Below are positions 9,230 to 19,839 of a stretch of DNA of 64,000 bases, one piece after another. Each line of letters starts with the position of its first letter. Positions within the stretch are counted from its first letter, which is position 1. The notes under the pieces are model-generated. The model was not told the DNA's origin, did not search any database, and saw only the letters and a list, made by a program, of their open reading frames with translations. Origin of the DNA: Rana temporaria (lineage: Eukaryota > Chordata > Amphibia > Anura > Ranidae); assembly GCF_905171775.1 (NCBI RefSeq), contig NC_053489.1, positions 152,189,642-152,253,641 on the forward strand, in the 5' to 3' direction. The translations under genes and the position numbers were made by a program.

Positions 9230-11830
9230 CCTTCGTTGGACTTGCCAATAACGGTATTTCCAAGAATCTTTCAGGACAGCTATTTGAGAGATGATTGGCC
9301 CCACCCTCTATAGGAAACACAAACCAAAAAGAGTTTAAAGGGCCCCTGCCCTCCCTTGTACCGCAGTTAGAAGAATAAGAAACCTCCACCAAAGTGTACA
9401 AGGGAATCAAACCATGCCATATATCCAACAAGAAATCACCTGGCAAGTGAGACCCACATACACATGTATAAACCGTACTACTAAGAGTGGGAATATAGAC
9501 GCTGTCCTGGAAGATTCATGGAAATACTTGGCAACTGAGCTGCCTCTTCCTGTTGCCAACTCCCCTTGAGCATGCTAGTCTTTGGCCCCCCAACCCCAAC
9601 AACTTGCATCAGTAGTCACCTTTAATGGTGAGACCTGCCTAGGGTCTTTGGATTTAAATGCCAAGGATGTTTCCAGCAGGAAAGACCCAGAGAATTCCCA
9701 CGTGGTATGAGAATCATCTGATCCAGGGCATTTTTTTTTTTTTTTTTTGCGGTTCCAGGACCTGAAAATAAACATTTAAAGGGGTCTTGAGTGCAGTTAA
9801 ACTCAAGGCACTCCTGAAATCGCTGCCGCCATCCGCCCTAACATGCATAATCTGATGTATCAATGCTAGGGGGAGCAGCTTTGAATGCCTGGACTGAGGA
9901 AACAAATGTCCTTACTTTCTCCTTGGCCAACAAAATCTTTTGGAATATTGTGCATCTGGTAACCCAAAAAGGTCTGAGTTTGAGAGGGTACCAGATTTGA
10001 TTTTTCATGATTGATCTTCCAGCCCAACCTCTGAAGCATCTTGAGAACAATTAGCAAATCCTGGGACAATATCCTGTGCAAAAATCAGAAAATTGTCTAA
10101 ATAAGGGACGTTGGCAATCCACTGTAGACGCAGGAAGGCCATAACTTCAGCCATCATTTTTGCAAATATTCTCAAGGCTGCTGAAAGACCAAATGGGAGG
10201 GCTCTGAACTGCCAGTGTCTGATGCAATTTTTTTGTTTGGATAGCAAATCTCAGGTACTTCTGGTGACCCTGAAAAATTGGTACATGTAGATACACATCA
10301 TGAAGGTTCAGGTTGATCATATCTCGTAAGCATTCTGTGGTAAAAGATTTCTTACTGAGTAAGCTTAAATTTATTATCATGTGAAATTTTCCCTGAAGGC
10401 CTATGGACTAAAAATGCATGGGAATAGAAGCCCTGAGATTTTTGATCCTACGGAACCAGTATGATTGTTCTGCTTCCTATTAGTCCAATATATCCTGCTT
10501 TCTTTCCTGGTCTCCTGGCAGCCAAGTGAGAAACAAAATCTTTCTCAACATTCTTCCTCCAACCCCTGACCTGGTGTCATTGTGTGTTCTTGCAGGAGTA
10601 AAGAGAACCCCTCCCTTGGTCTTTGGACCATTTATTTTTACCTAGAAGAGCTAACAGTCTCTTCTGCAACCAAGGAGCGTTCCCCCTCAGAGACCGAGGC
10701 TGAATTCTCTCCCTCCTCCAAGTCGTAGACTGCGTGAAAGCTCACTCACTTATTCTAAGGGGGGGGGGGGGGGGCGGGGAAGGGTCCTAGCAGCAACCAA
10801 AGGCTCCATTTCAATTGTGACAGTTTTAGAAGTGGAAGGGTCTAAGCCTGTCAAAATAAGACTAAAAGGAAGACGCCATCTCCTTCAAAGAAGACATTAA
10901 ATTCTTCATGCATGCCACTGACTCAGAACCTGCTACATGTGAAACACAGTGTCAGGAAACCTAGTGTTGCCATTTCTACATTTTTTCTTTATGGGTTTGT
11001 TGGTCTGGAAGAAGAAATAAATAACCATTTCTAGTCTGTAAAACAACCAACCCAACAACATTCTGTCGCCTTCAGCAGACAAGAAGAGAGGCACATGCCT
11101 TCGGAGCAGGATTGAAAGTGGATGCGGCCACTGAACATGCTTGAGTGAGCGCTTCTGCCTCTTTAGGGGTGTTATCGTCACCCATTGCAACAAGTACCCT
11201 CTTCCATCAGGCGCCCAATGTAGTTGCTACCTATGGAACTGTACCGCTGCCGAGACAACTAGTAGCAAGACCATAGTCACAGCCTGTCCTGGTCTAATAG
11301 CAGTGGTTGCCCAGTGCATGGTCTGCTCAGGCTTCCAAGATTATGAATCCCATGACTGGAAGTGCGTCAAATCACTTCCGGTTCAAGCACCATCTTGCCG
11401 CGCCAGGAAGCGCGTCATATGACACCATCTTGGTACAGCCAAAGCAACAGGAGGACCACATGTCCCTGAAATTATTCCCCACTGCCATCTTAGGACTCCC
11501 GGGACATGCTCTCCAGCTGCACCATAATGTGACACACTCCTGAAGCCCTCCCCAACATGAAGCCAAGTACAGCATGTAAATCAGGGGAATCCTTCTGGCA
11601 TAAAGTACCCAGGCACACCCGATCTGAGCACCTAGAAGGGGGTCTGGTAATCGCAGCCACCAGTAACAAAACAAACATTGTGGGGTGTACACCTGGAGGA
11701 TCTGAAAACACAAAATAGATGTACAAAGGAGAGGAGGGGCCTTTTAAACTTTCTGGTTTGTGTTTCCTGTAGAGGGTGGAGCCGTTAATCTCTCAAGTAA
11801 CTGTCCTGGAAGATTAGGAGGGAAACTTTT
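9230..11830 (-). pseudogene. Decayed, internally deleted DIRS element
   Basis: Minus-strand frames between 10380 and 9840 give reverse transcriptase fragments of the DIRS type: NLHDVYLHVPIFQGHQKYLRF, then FRALPFGLSAALRIFAKMMAE, VPYLDNFLIFAQD (the YxDD box has become YLDN) and FLGYQMHNIP. Termini are inverted repeats: 9278-9350 (ttcaggacagctatttgaga, ggaaacacaaacc) pairs with 11725-11820 (ggtttgtgtttcc, aactgtcctgga). Inverted terminal repeats plus this RT are typical of DIRS elements. No tyrosine recombinase was recognised, so a large internal deletion is likely. Confidence 0.75.
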
Positions 11831-11858
11831 TTTATGGTGCTAGATGATTTACTATATA

Positions 11859-12349
11859 TAGTGCCTTGAAAAAGTATTCATACCCCTTTTACCTTTCCAC
11901 ATTTTGTCATGTTACAACCAAAAACGTAAATATTTTATGTGATAGACCAACACAAAGTGGCACATAATTGTAAAGTGGAAGGAAAATTATAAATGGTTTT
12001 CCAAATTTGTATACAAATAAATATCTGAAAAGCATGACGTGCCTTTGTATTCATCCCCTTTTACTCTGATACCCCCAACTAAACCAATTGCCTTCAGAAG
12101 TCACCTAATTAGTAAATTGAGTCCACCTGTGTGGGTTTGTTGGGGAACCTTAGTGAACAAACAGCCAAGGCACACCAGACAGGTTAGGGATAAAGTTGTG
12201 GAGAAGTTTAAAGCAGGGTTAGGTTATAAATATCCCAAGCTTTGAACATCTCATAGAGCACGGTTTAATCCATCATCCAAAACTGGAAAGAGTATGGCAC
12301 AGCAAACCTACCAAGACATGGCCGTCCACCTAAACTGACAGGCAGGTCT
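11859..12349 (+). mobile_element. Tc1-like element, 5' end fragment
   Basis: It begins agtgccttgaaaaagtattc at the terminal repeat, then ttgtcatgttacaacc, aaatgagtcc-type leader text and a segment ending acctaaactgacaggcagg. The same text runs in the opposite direction at 16460-16597 plus 17274-17637. It is only the first 0.5 kb of an element; no transposase core is present. Confidence 0.75.
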
Positions 12350-12447
12350 GACACACAGATTTCACTCTGACAGCATTTCCAGCTTTTCTGTTTGAAAGCA
12401 AACTTTTATTTTTATTTTACACAGAATAATTTCAATTGTAGACATTT

Positions 12448-12712
12448 TCAGCCCTGGTTCACACTGGGTACGATTTGGAACGATTTGAGATGCGATTTGA
12501 CATGTCAAATCGCATCTCAAATCGGCGGCAATTGTCGGCAATGGCACTGTCCTAATCAGTGCGACGCCGCATCTGCGATTTCAAAAAGTAGTTCCTGTAC
12601 TACTTTTTGCGATTTCGGGCCGCGATTTACATTAAATTGCGGCCGAAATCGCAGCAAAATCGCAGCCGCGAAATCGCGGTTTTGAATTCGCAGCAGTTTG
12701 AACCTAGGCTAA
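12448..12712. mobile_element. MITE with ggttcacact termini
   Basis: The left end gccctggttcacactg and the right end, which reads agcctaggttcaaactg on the other strand, are inverted. Inside are two short palindromes built from gatttgacatgtcaaatc and gcgatttc words. It is the same family as 4150-4410 and 62540-63310. It abuts the next MITE directly. Confidence 0.65.
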
Positions 12713-13343
12713 AGCAGAGTTCCACCCATTTTTACAAGTTCCTCTGATCTGAATGCCCACCTGCATTTAAGTCCTAAATGAATATTCATTTTTTTATTTA
12801 ATATTTTTTTTAGTACTTCTATATGCCTTTTTTTAATATATCCAGGCAGCACTTCTGGTCCTGACCGCCTAGGCGATGCTGTCATTGGGCAATTCCCATG
12901 AATTCCAGGGATATTGGCGTCATCTGTCCCAATAGAATTTGAGAAGCCCATTGGTGAAATCTCACAGTATTTCAAAACCGTAAATTAAACGATTGGAAGG
13001 AATTAGGTGCCAGTTTGGAAGGATTACTATGGCCACTGCTATGGCAACCTGTAATCCACAAACTGTGCAAAGCACGGTCATTGCTACACAAGCAGGTGAT
13101 CAGGAGGCGCATGCTGGGTAGCCAGCTGCACCTAATCCCAGAAATAAACAGGAGCGGGGTTCAGTTGGCCGCAACCTCAATGGCCCCTGCCTATTTCCGA
13201 GATCATGTAAGATTTTACAGATTTAGAAATAACAAGTATGAATACAGTTATGACAATATCCAAATACTATAGTACAAGTACTAACAATCACGGGGCAGCT
13301 TTTATCAAAATATTGCTTATGGGAGACTGGAGCTCCGCTTTAA
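12709..13343. mobile_element. TTAA-type (piggyBac-like) MITE ending 21 bp from ppic exon 3
   Basis: The left end is taaagcagagttccaccc (target copy CTAA, mutated) and the right end reads ttaaagcggagctcc on the other strand, with TTAA at 13340-13343. The terminal family (AAGCGGAGGTTCACCC-like) recurs at 13566-13908, 23859-24334 and 62763-63221. No transposase. Confidence 0.7.
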
Positions 13344-13364
13344 TTAATATCCTTACAAATGTAC

Positions 13365-13458
13365 CTCCTGTCCCATCTCCAGCTGAGAAATCCCCTCCTT
13401 GGATCATGAAATCTTTGATAACGCGGTGAAACTTGCTGCCTTTATAGCCATAACCGTT
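13365..13458 (-). CDS. ppic: ppic exon 3: catalytic FHRVI..FMIQGGDF segment
   Basis: The acceptor tctaattttag|AAC at 13459/13458 has a good pyrimidine tract. The donor is GGAG|gtacat at 13365/13364. The 94 bp encode residues 74-104 plus one base of codon 105: NGYGYKGSKFHRVI then KDFMIQGGDFSAGDGTG. It contains catalytic R85 and the substrate-pocket residues F90, M91 and Q93. A TTAA-type MITE ends only 21 bases into the downstream intron, and another lies about 107 bases upstream of the acceptor. Confidence 0.97.
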
Positions 13459-13565
13459 CTAAAATTAGAAGGAAACAAAATGTTAGGAACTGTGCTATAG
13501 GAGCAGAGATATTATAACGCATTGCTGTAAAGCGCTGCGTAAATTGACAGCCCTATACAAGCACC

Positions 13566-13908
13566 TTAAAGCGGAGGTTCACCCAAATAAAACATTTCTC
13601 AGAACAACTTCTTTAGACTTCTAACATGTACAGTCCGCAAATTTTTATTTTCTTTTTTACGCTGTACATACCTTATAATCTATCTTTTCATTACGACTTC
13701 CGGGTACTTCTCCCCGCGGGAGTAGGCGTTTCCAAGCTGAGGAGGCATGTCATCTGGGAGGTCGCCCAGATGATTGACGTCTTTTCAGCAAAAGATAGAT
13801 TATAAGGTATGTACAGCGTAAAAAAATAAAAAATTGCGGACTGTACATGTTAGAAGTCTAAAGAAGTTGTTCTGAGAAAAATGTTATTTGGGTGAACATC
13901 TACTTTAA
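13566..13908. mobile_element. TTAA-flanked palindromic MITE in ppic intron 2
   Basis: It is flanked by TTAA at 13566-13569 and 13905-13908, the piggyBac-type target. Ends are agcggaggttcaccc and, from the other strand, agtagatgttcaccc. The inverted similarity is long: ttctcagaacaacttcttta, ttctaacatgtacagtcc, gctgtacataccttataatc all recur on the opposite strand. Each arm is about 150 bp with few mismatches. Confidence 0.9.
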
Positions 13909-14931
13909 TAATAATAATACCACACTGCTATCATTCAGGAAAAATGTATGTTTGCAGGACATTCCTTACTTTTAAAGCATTTTTAGTTAGGTAAGGCCTC
14001 TGACACACAGACGCCTCAGCCTGTTCAATGAAAACTTCCAGCGTATTTCCCCCTCTCAGAAAGATCAGGTGCTGAATACAGCCGCCCTACAGACATAAGT
14101 TGCTGTACTGGGGTCTATGGTCGCTCGTATAGCAATCATGCCTATAGGCATCTGTGTGCAGCACCTGGGCTGTCTACGTCGGGAAATACTCCAAAATTTG
14201 TTGCATGCTCTCAGAAGCCTCTATACAAGAAGTCGAAGTAGGAAATGAAGAGCCATAACGTGAGAAGCGCCTGAAAGGAATATTAGTTCAGGTGAAATGT
14301 GCCATTCATTTACATGTCATTCAATTTCCACCCACTCAGCCAATGACACAGTAAATCTTCTCAGTTTTTCCTCAGTTACGTCTTCCACAGAGTAAGCCAG
14401 CACAGCTATTACGCTCCATTTACTTCTACAGAAAACAGAGGAGACATTGTGCATGTCACACCGTCCAGCTGCTCTTACCATTATCCAAGCATGTACAGGA
14501 AGACATGAATCACATTTATGGACACTGACTATCTCTCACCAAATATTCTGCAGCCATTTTCATTGTAACATCACCCACACACACACACAACTATGTACAC
14601 TGACCTACTTCAGACATGCCCAATTTTCATATAAATAAGTAGAGGCTGAAAAATAAACTTGGTCGCATTTAGAGGTGTGCGCACATGTTATTCTGGACTA
14701 GTGACCGTCAGTCATATGAAGGACGCATCTGTTTCTTTACTACTCTTCACCTAACTGCTGCTGAACTACAGCTGGTCAAATGCTCCGTAAGGAAAAGTTT
14801 TGCATAGGCACTGCAATAAAGCATGCTTAATGTTTTATATGGAATCTGCCTCACTGCGCTTTGACATTTTAGGCGTTTTCCCATATCTGGCTCCTCTAGG
14901 TTTATCTATACTTTAATTTGTGACTGTTGTA
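13909..14931. other. Intron 2 sequence with short CA tract
   Basis: No exon or element recognised. A short (CA)n tract is at about 14574-14589. Confidence 0.5.
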
Positions 14932-15482
14932 CAGGCATACCCCGCTTTACGGACACTCGCTTTACGTACACTCGCGAGTACGGACATACCTGCGAATGTA
15001 CGTAAAGTGCCTCACAAGTACAAATATTCCCGCTCCATGCACCTGCACTAGACGGAACTGAAGCTCTAAGCACGTAGCCTGCCCTGTTCCAGTGTGTTCT
15101 TTCTGTATCCTGGCCGTGTCCCCACCCCCAGTGACATCACATCCACTCAGTGGTTCTTCCGGCTTCCCTGTCAGCCACAGAATGCCATCCAGCCTCTCCA
15201 CAGCACTGTCCTCTGTGCACAGCGCGATGGATTGGAGCGGCCCCCCTTGCATTCGATGCGCTTATTTACATGTGAGTGTTCCCCTGACACCCCCACTACA
15301 GCCCCTGGCGCCCACACTACAGCCCCTGGCGCCCACACTACAGCCCCTGGCGCCCACACTACAGCCCCTGGCGCCCACACTACAGCCTAGAAGTGAAAAA
15401 ATGTATTGCTTCGCTTTAAGTACATTTTCGTTTTACATACATGTTTCGGTCCTATTGTGTACTTAAAAGTGGGGTATGCCTG
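14932..15482. mobile_element. Tigger/pogo-like MITE (551 bp) with TA duplication
   Basis: The left end caggcataccccgctttacg and the right end, reading caggcataccccacttt on the other strand, are inverted. TA flanks both sides (14930-14931, 15483-15484). The CAGGCATACC terminus with a TA target matches what is known of Tigger-type elements. No transposase frame is present; a 21-bp tandem repeat fills part of the body. Confidence 0.8.
15298..15387. repeat. 21-bp tandem repeat, about 4-5 copies
   Basis: Near-identical consecutive copies of acagcccctggcgcccacac(t), inside the Tigger-like MITE. The period is 21 bp (7 codons), which is why reading frames stay open across it on both strands. Confidence 0.9.
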
Positions 15483-15576
15483 TATATATTACCAACACTG
15501 GTCCAATTACAGCTGGGCAATTTAATATAATATGGAGTGCTTCCCCTGTTAGTGCTGCCATCCAGTTTCACACATA

Positions 15577-16285
15577 GAGAGGTGTCGGGTATGAGAAGCC
15601 GCTCAACCAACCTGAGCCATGTTAGGTGTAAATGATGGCCTCATCAAGTGCTGCTCCACTGACCACGCCCCCTGGTGCATTTTGCCTGCCCAACAGGGCT
15701 TACTCATAGAGGTGGGCGACAAGAGCAGGACCAGAGAACTTCTTCTGATCATCAGCCATGAAAACAAGTGAGGAAACGTGTGGCTTGTTAATGTGATGAT
15801 GGGGGAAATCATGAAGTGGGAAAAAAAGAGCATAGAAGTGAAAGAATTAAATAAAATTAGCATTGTCCAAGTGAGGAAACATAAAAGGTGAAGAGGAAAG
15901 AATATTCTAAAATCTTTTTTCATTTTCAGTTTTCATATAATTTCGTCCACCTCATTTCCTCACTTGGACCATGCTAATTTTATTTTCTCACTTCTATGCT
16001 CTTTTATTTTCCTTTTCTCCACTCCATGATTTCCCCCATCGCCACATTACCAAGTCACACGTTTGCTCACTTGTTTTCCTGGCTGCCTTTGTTGCCATAA
16101 CCTTTCTAACATTAGAAGGAAACAAGTTCTCTCGTCATGCTCTTGTCTCCCACCTCTATGACTAAGCCCCAGTGGGCGGGGTTAAATGTGTCAGAAGTCA
16201 TGGTCAGTGGTACAGAGCTGGCTGAGGCCTTCATTTACACCTAAATTGGATTGGGTTGGTTGAGTGGCATCTCATACCTTTCTCA
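15577..16285. mobile_element. Foldback element
   Basis: The left end gaggtgtcgggtatgagaag, ctcaaccaacc, ggtgtaaatgatggcctc pairs with the right end ggttggttgag, gcatctcatacc, gaggccttcatttacacc on the opposite strand. The centre is near 15930. The central text (ctcacttctatgctctttta and its surroundings, 15915-16035) recurs inverted at about 19328-19450 inside another element. Confidence 0.7.
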
Positions 16286-16459
16286 ATGTAAAGTTGGGCA
16301 TAGATAGTGGACTGAATGAAAAAAAAAAAAAAAAATCTGATTCCTCCAACCATATGAACAAGATGGATGGTGAAATCACCTGCCCTGCAGGGACGTTGTA
16401 TTCTGACAGCTACCACGGGCCTCTCGGCTGCTTCTCTGATTTAATGCCCTTCTTGCCCG

Positions 16460-17637
16460 GCCTGTCAGTTTAGGTGGACGGCCATGTCTTGGTAGGTTTG
16501 CAATTGTGCCATAATCTTTCCATTTTCATATAATGGGTTGAACAGTGCTCTGTGAGATGTTCAAAGCTTGGGATTTTTTTTATAACCTAACCCTGCTTTA
16601 ACCACTTGCCGACCAGCCACTGTCATTATACGGCAGCAGGTCGGCTCGTTCTTGTGAATCGTCATAGCTGTACGGCAGTCCCTTTAGCAGCTACAGCAGG
16701 CGCCCCTGATGCGCATGGCCGGCGGCCGCGATGTCTGTTGGCCACCTGCGATCGCTCCACAGAGAGCCAGAACAGGGATCTGTCAATGTAAACAAACAGA
16801 TCCCCGTTCTGACAGGGCAGTTCAGAGTGATGGTCTGTTCCTAGTGATTAGGAACAGCGATCTCTCTGTACTCCCAGTCAGTCCCCTCCCCCCCCCCAGT
16901 TAGAAAAACCTCCCAGGGAACATGTTTAACCCCTTGATCGAAAATGTCAAGTGTCAAATCGCTGATCACGGCCATTACTAGTAAAAAAAATAATAATAAT
17001 GAAAATGCCATAAATCTATTTTTTTTTTTTTACCCAAAAATATGTGGAAGAATACATATTGGCCTATGAAGAAATAATTTTTTTTGCATTTTTTTTGGAA
17101 TATTTATTATAGAACAAAGTAAAAAAATATATTTTTTTCCAAAATTGTCGAAAAAGACCAATTTTGTTTGAGTACAGCGTTGCACAATTGTCGGTTTAAG
17201 TGACGCAGTGCCGTATTGCAAAAAAATGTCCTGGTCATTAAGGGGGCAAATCTTCCGGTCCTTAAGTGTTTAAACTTCTCCACAAATTTATCTTTGACAT
17301 GGCTAGTGTGATTCTTGGCCTTCACTAAGGTTCTTTAACAAATCTCTGAGGGCTTCACAGAACAGCTGTATTTATACTGAGATTAAATTTACTAATTGGG
17401 TGACTTCTGAATTTGGTTCCACTAGATTTTAGTTGGGGGTATCAGAGTAAAGGGAGATAAATACAAATACATGCCACACTTTTCAGATATTTATTTGTAA
17501 AAAAATTATAATTTTTCTCCCACTTCACAATTATGTGCCACTCTGTTTTGGTGTATCACATAAAATTTACGTTTTTGGTTGTAACATGACAAAATGTGGA
17601 CAATTTCAAGGGGTATGAATACTTTTTCAAGGCACTG
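16460..17637 (-). mobile_element. Tc1-like 5' end fragment, split by a TTAA MITE
   Basis: This is the reverse-oriented counterpart of 11859-12349: it runs from gtcagtttaggtggacggcc at 16465 to the terminus tttttcaaggcactg near 17637. The copy is interrupted between 16597 and 17274 by a TTAA-flanked MITE. The two fragments form a wide inverted pair in intron 2/3 of ppic. Confidence 0.75.
16598..17273. mobile_element. TTAA-flanked MITE with CCACTTGCCGACC termini
   Basis: TTAA is at 16598-16601 and 17270-17273. The left end is ccacttgccgaccagcc; the right end reads acacttaaggaccggaag on the other strand. The uninterrupted Tc1-like copy at 12205-12235 has a single TTAA exactly where this element sits, giving an empty-site comparison. 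The terminal family (TTAACCACTT...) is shared with 18026-19647. Confidence 0.9.
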
Positions 17638-17640
17638 TAA

Positions 17641-18025
17641 ACACCATTATTACATTTTGTCATAAAAAGGAATTTCAATGCCATTTCTTTTTAAAGAAGC
17701 TTTTCTTCTGGTTCACTTACCTGCTCTGCCCCTCCAGTGAGCGCTGGAGGGGCAGAGCAGAGAGTGGTGACTGACAGTCGCTGCTCTCTACTCAGAGTGA
17801 ACCAAAAACTAAGCAATCGGCGGTCATATATTCGCACAGTTCTTGGGCTTAGAGACAGTGGGGGACAACTGCAGGATCAGATCAATGCTGCAGCAGGGAG
17901 GTGAGTATGTTTGTTTGTTTGTTTTGTTGAATTCCCACACTTCTCCTTTAATTTGTAATATTACCTCCTTCTCATAAAAAAGACTAAAGCTTGTATGAGT
18001 AAGAACATAAATATCAAACTTATTT
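17641..18025. repeat. Intron 2 sequence with a perfect 17-bp hairpin
   Basis: ctgctctgcccctccag (17721-17737), a 6-base loop, then its exact reverse complement (17744-17760). Outer words ggttcact and agtgaacc extend the symmetry, so this is probably the centre of another small MITE. Confidence 0.6.
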
Positions 18026-19647
18026 TTAACCACTTCCTGCCTGGCGTATTGTAATATGACGTCCGCAGGAACCTCTTGTCCCTCCGGGCTGACGTCATAT
18101 GATGTCCAGGCCCGGATTTCCCACAAGGCCACTGAGGCCAGGCCTTGGGGCGGCATGGCTCCAAGGAGCGGCAGTGGCATGGAGTCCCCCGACGCCCGGA
18201 ACAAACAGTTAAGGGCGGTAAGTTATGGGGGAATCCGCTTGCTCGTTAACAAGTGATTGCGGCGATGTCGCCGAAATCACTTGTAAATTATGTGCTCCCG
18301 TCCGCCCCCCCCCCCCCCCCCCACCCCACATACCTCTGTCTGCTGGCTCTGTCTTCGGGACTCTGTCCTCCCCCCGGCCACCGAGTCTGTCTCCTGTCCC
18401 TGCTGCCGATCTACACAGTGAGAGGGGAGAGCTGTGCTCTTCCCATCTCAGCTGTGACAGGAGTTATAGCACAGTGCTAGGACTCCTGTTTTGGAGGTGA
18501 CAGGGTCAATAAAGAGAACATGTCACCTCCAATTGCTATCACACAGGAAATTGTTTTCTCCTGTGTGATAGCAAAAAAGTTAAGTGATTTTTTTTTTATA
18601 AAAAATAAATAAATAAGAAATAATAATTAAATTAATAAAATAAAAAAAGTAAAGAATAAGAAAAATAATAAGAAAATGATACAAAAATTTTAAAAAGTAA
18701 GCGACAAGCTACAAATAAATAAAAAAAGTGATAAAGTAAAAAAACAAACAAAACATATTTGAACTAACCGTGCCGCACATTCTCTATTGATTTGGGGGGG
18801 GGGTTGGTTGGCGGGGAGGGGGTACATTGTGGAACCTGGCCTTGGGGCGGCAGGGAGAGCAAATCCGGCCCTGATGATGTCCAGGGATTCCCGGCCATCT
18901 AGCATTGCTCAGGACTCGGTGCGCGTGCCGGCGGCTACGATTGCCCGCAATCACAGCAGGACCATAGATCTGTGTGTGTAAACACACAGATCCATGTCCT
19001 TTTAAAGGTAAGGAGACCGATGTGTGTTCCCAGTACCGAGGAACACACATCGGTCTCCTCCCCTTGTGAGTTCCCTCCCCCTACAGTTAGAATCACTCCC
19101 TAGGGAACATATTTAACCCCTTCCTCGTCCCCTAGTGTTAACCCCTTCCCTACCAGTCATATTTACACAGTAATCAGTGCAGTTTTATAGCACTAATCGC
19201 TGTATAAATGTGAATGGTCCCAAAAGTGACTGATATGTCCGTCGCAATAATAAAAAAAAAAAAAAAAAACGCAGATCGCCGCCATTACTAGTGTTACCTG
19301 GGGGATAGGTAGCAGGTACAAAAGGGGAGATCATGAAGTGGAGAAAAGGAGAATAAAAGAGCATAGAAGTGAGAAAATAAAATTAGCATGGTCCAAGTGA
19401 GGAAATAAGGTGGATGAAATTATATGAAAACTGAAAATGAAAAAAGATATTAGAATATAAAAACCGCAGGAGGTGATAAAATACCACCAAACGAAAGCTC
19501 TATTTGTGGGGGAAAAAAAAACATAGATTTTATTTGGGTACAGTGTTGCATAACCGCGCAATTGTCATTCAAAATGCGACAGCGCTGAAAACTAAAAATT
19601 GGTCTGGGCAGGAAGTGGGTGAAAATGCCATGTAAGGAAGTGGTTAA
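18026..19647. mobile_element. TTAA-flanked MITE with CCACTTCCTGCC termini, disrupted by insertions
   Basis: TTAA is at 18026-18029 and 19644-19647. The left end is ccacttcctgcc and the right end reads ccacttcctta on the other strand. It carries a nested hAT element (18107-18873) and a segment near 19328-19450 that is an inverted copy of the centre of the 15.6-16.3 kb foldback. The body contains the mirrored hairpins tctgtgtgtg/cacacacaga and accgatgtgtgttcc/ggaacacacatcggt. Confidence 0.75.
18107..18873. mobile_element. hAT-like MITE (767 bp) nested in the TTAA MITE
   Basis: It is flanked by a perfect 8-bp duplication atgatgtc (18099-18106 and 18874-18881). The left end is caggcccggatttccc; the right end reads cagggccggatttgc on the other strand. 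A C-rich run at about 18305-18322 and a very AT-rich stretch at about 18583-18770 lie inside. No transposase. Confidence 0.9.
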
Positions 19648-19692
19648 AGGACATTCTCAATAAATCTGTATGGCTATATTAAGGCTGCTTAC

Positions 19693-19806
19693 TTCTCCGG
19701 TTGCCAGCGCAACAAAATTCTTCACCGTTTTTGGAACAACTTTTCCAAACAATCCAATGGTAACACGCCCGGCATCTCTATCACCAATCCTTATATCGAA
19801 GAAAAC
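19693..19806 (-). CDS. ppic: ppic exon 2: start of cyclophilin fold
   Basis: The acceptor is ttttacag|GTT at 19807/19806 and the donor GGAGAA|gtaagc at 19693/19692. The 114 bp encode 38 residues (36-73): VFFDIRIGDRDAGRVTIGLF followed by GKVVPKTVKNFVALATGE. These are the first beta strands and first helix of the cyclophilin domain. Phase 0 on both sides. Confidence 0.97.
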
Positions 19807-19839
19807 CTGTAAAATACAAGGGCAGTGGTACAAATGCAT

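Noticed and set aside
19657..19839. 60-residue frame as a separate small cyclophilin gene or retrocopy
   Set aside because: It is exon 2 of ppic with canonical splice borders; the matching exons 1, 3, 4 and 5 are present in order, so it is not a retrocopy.
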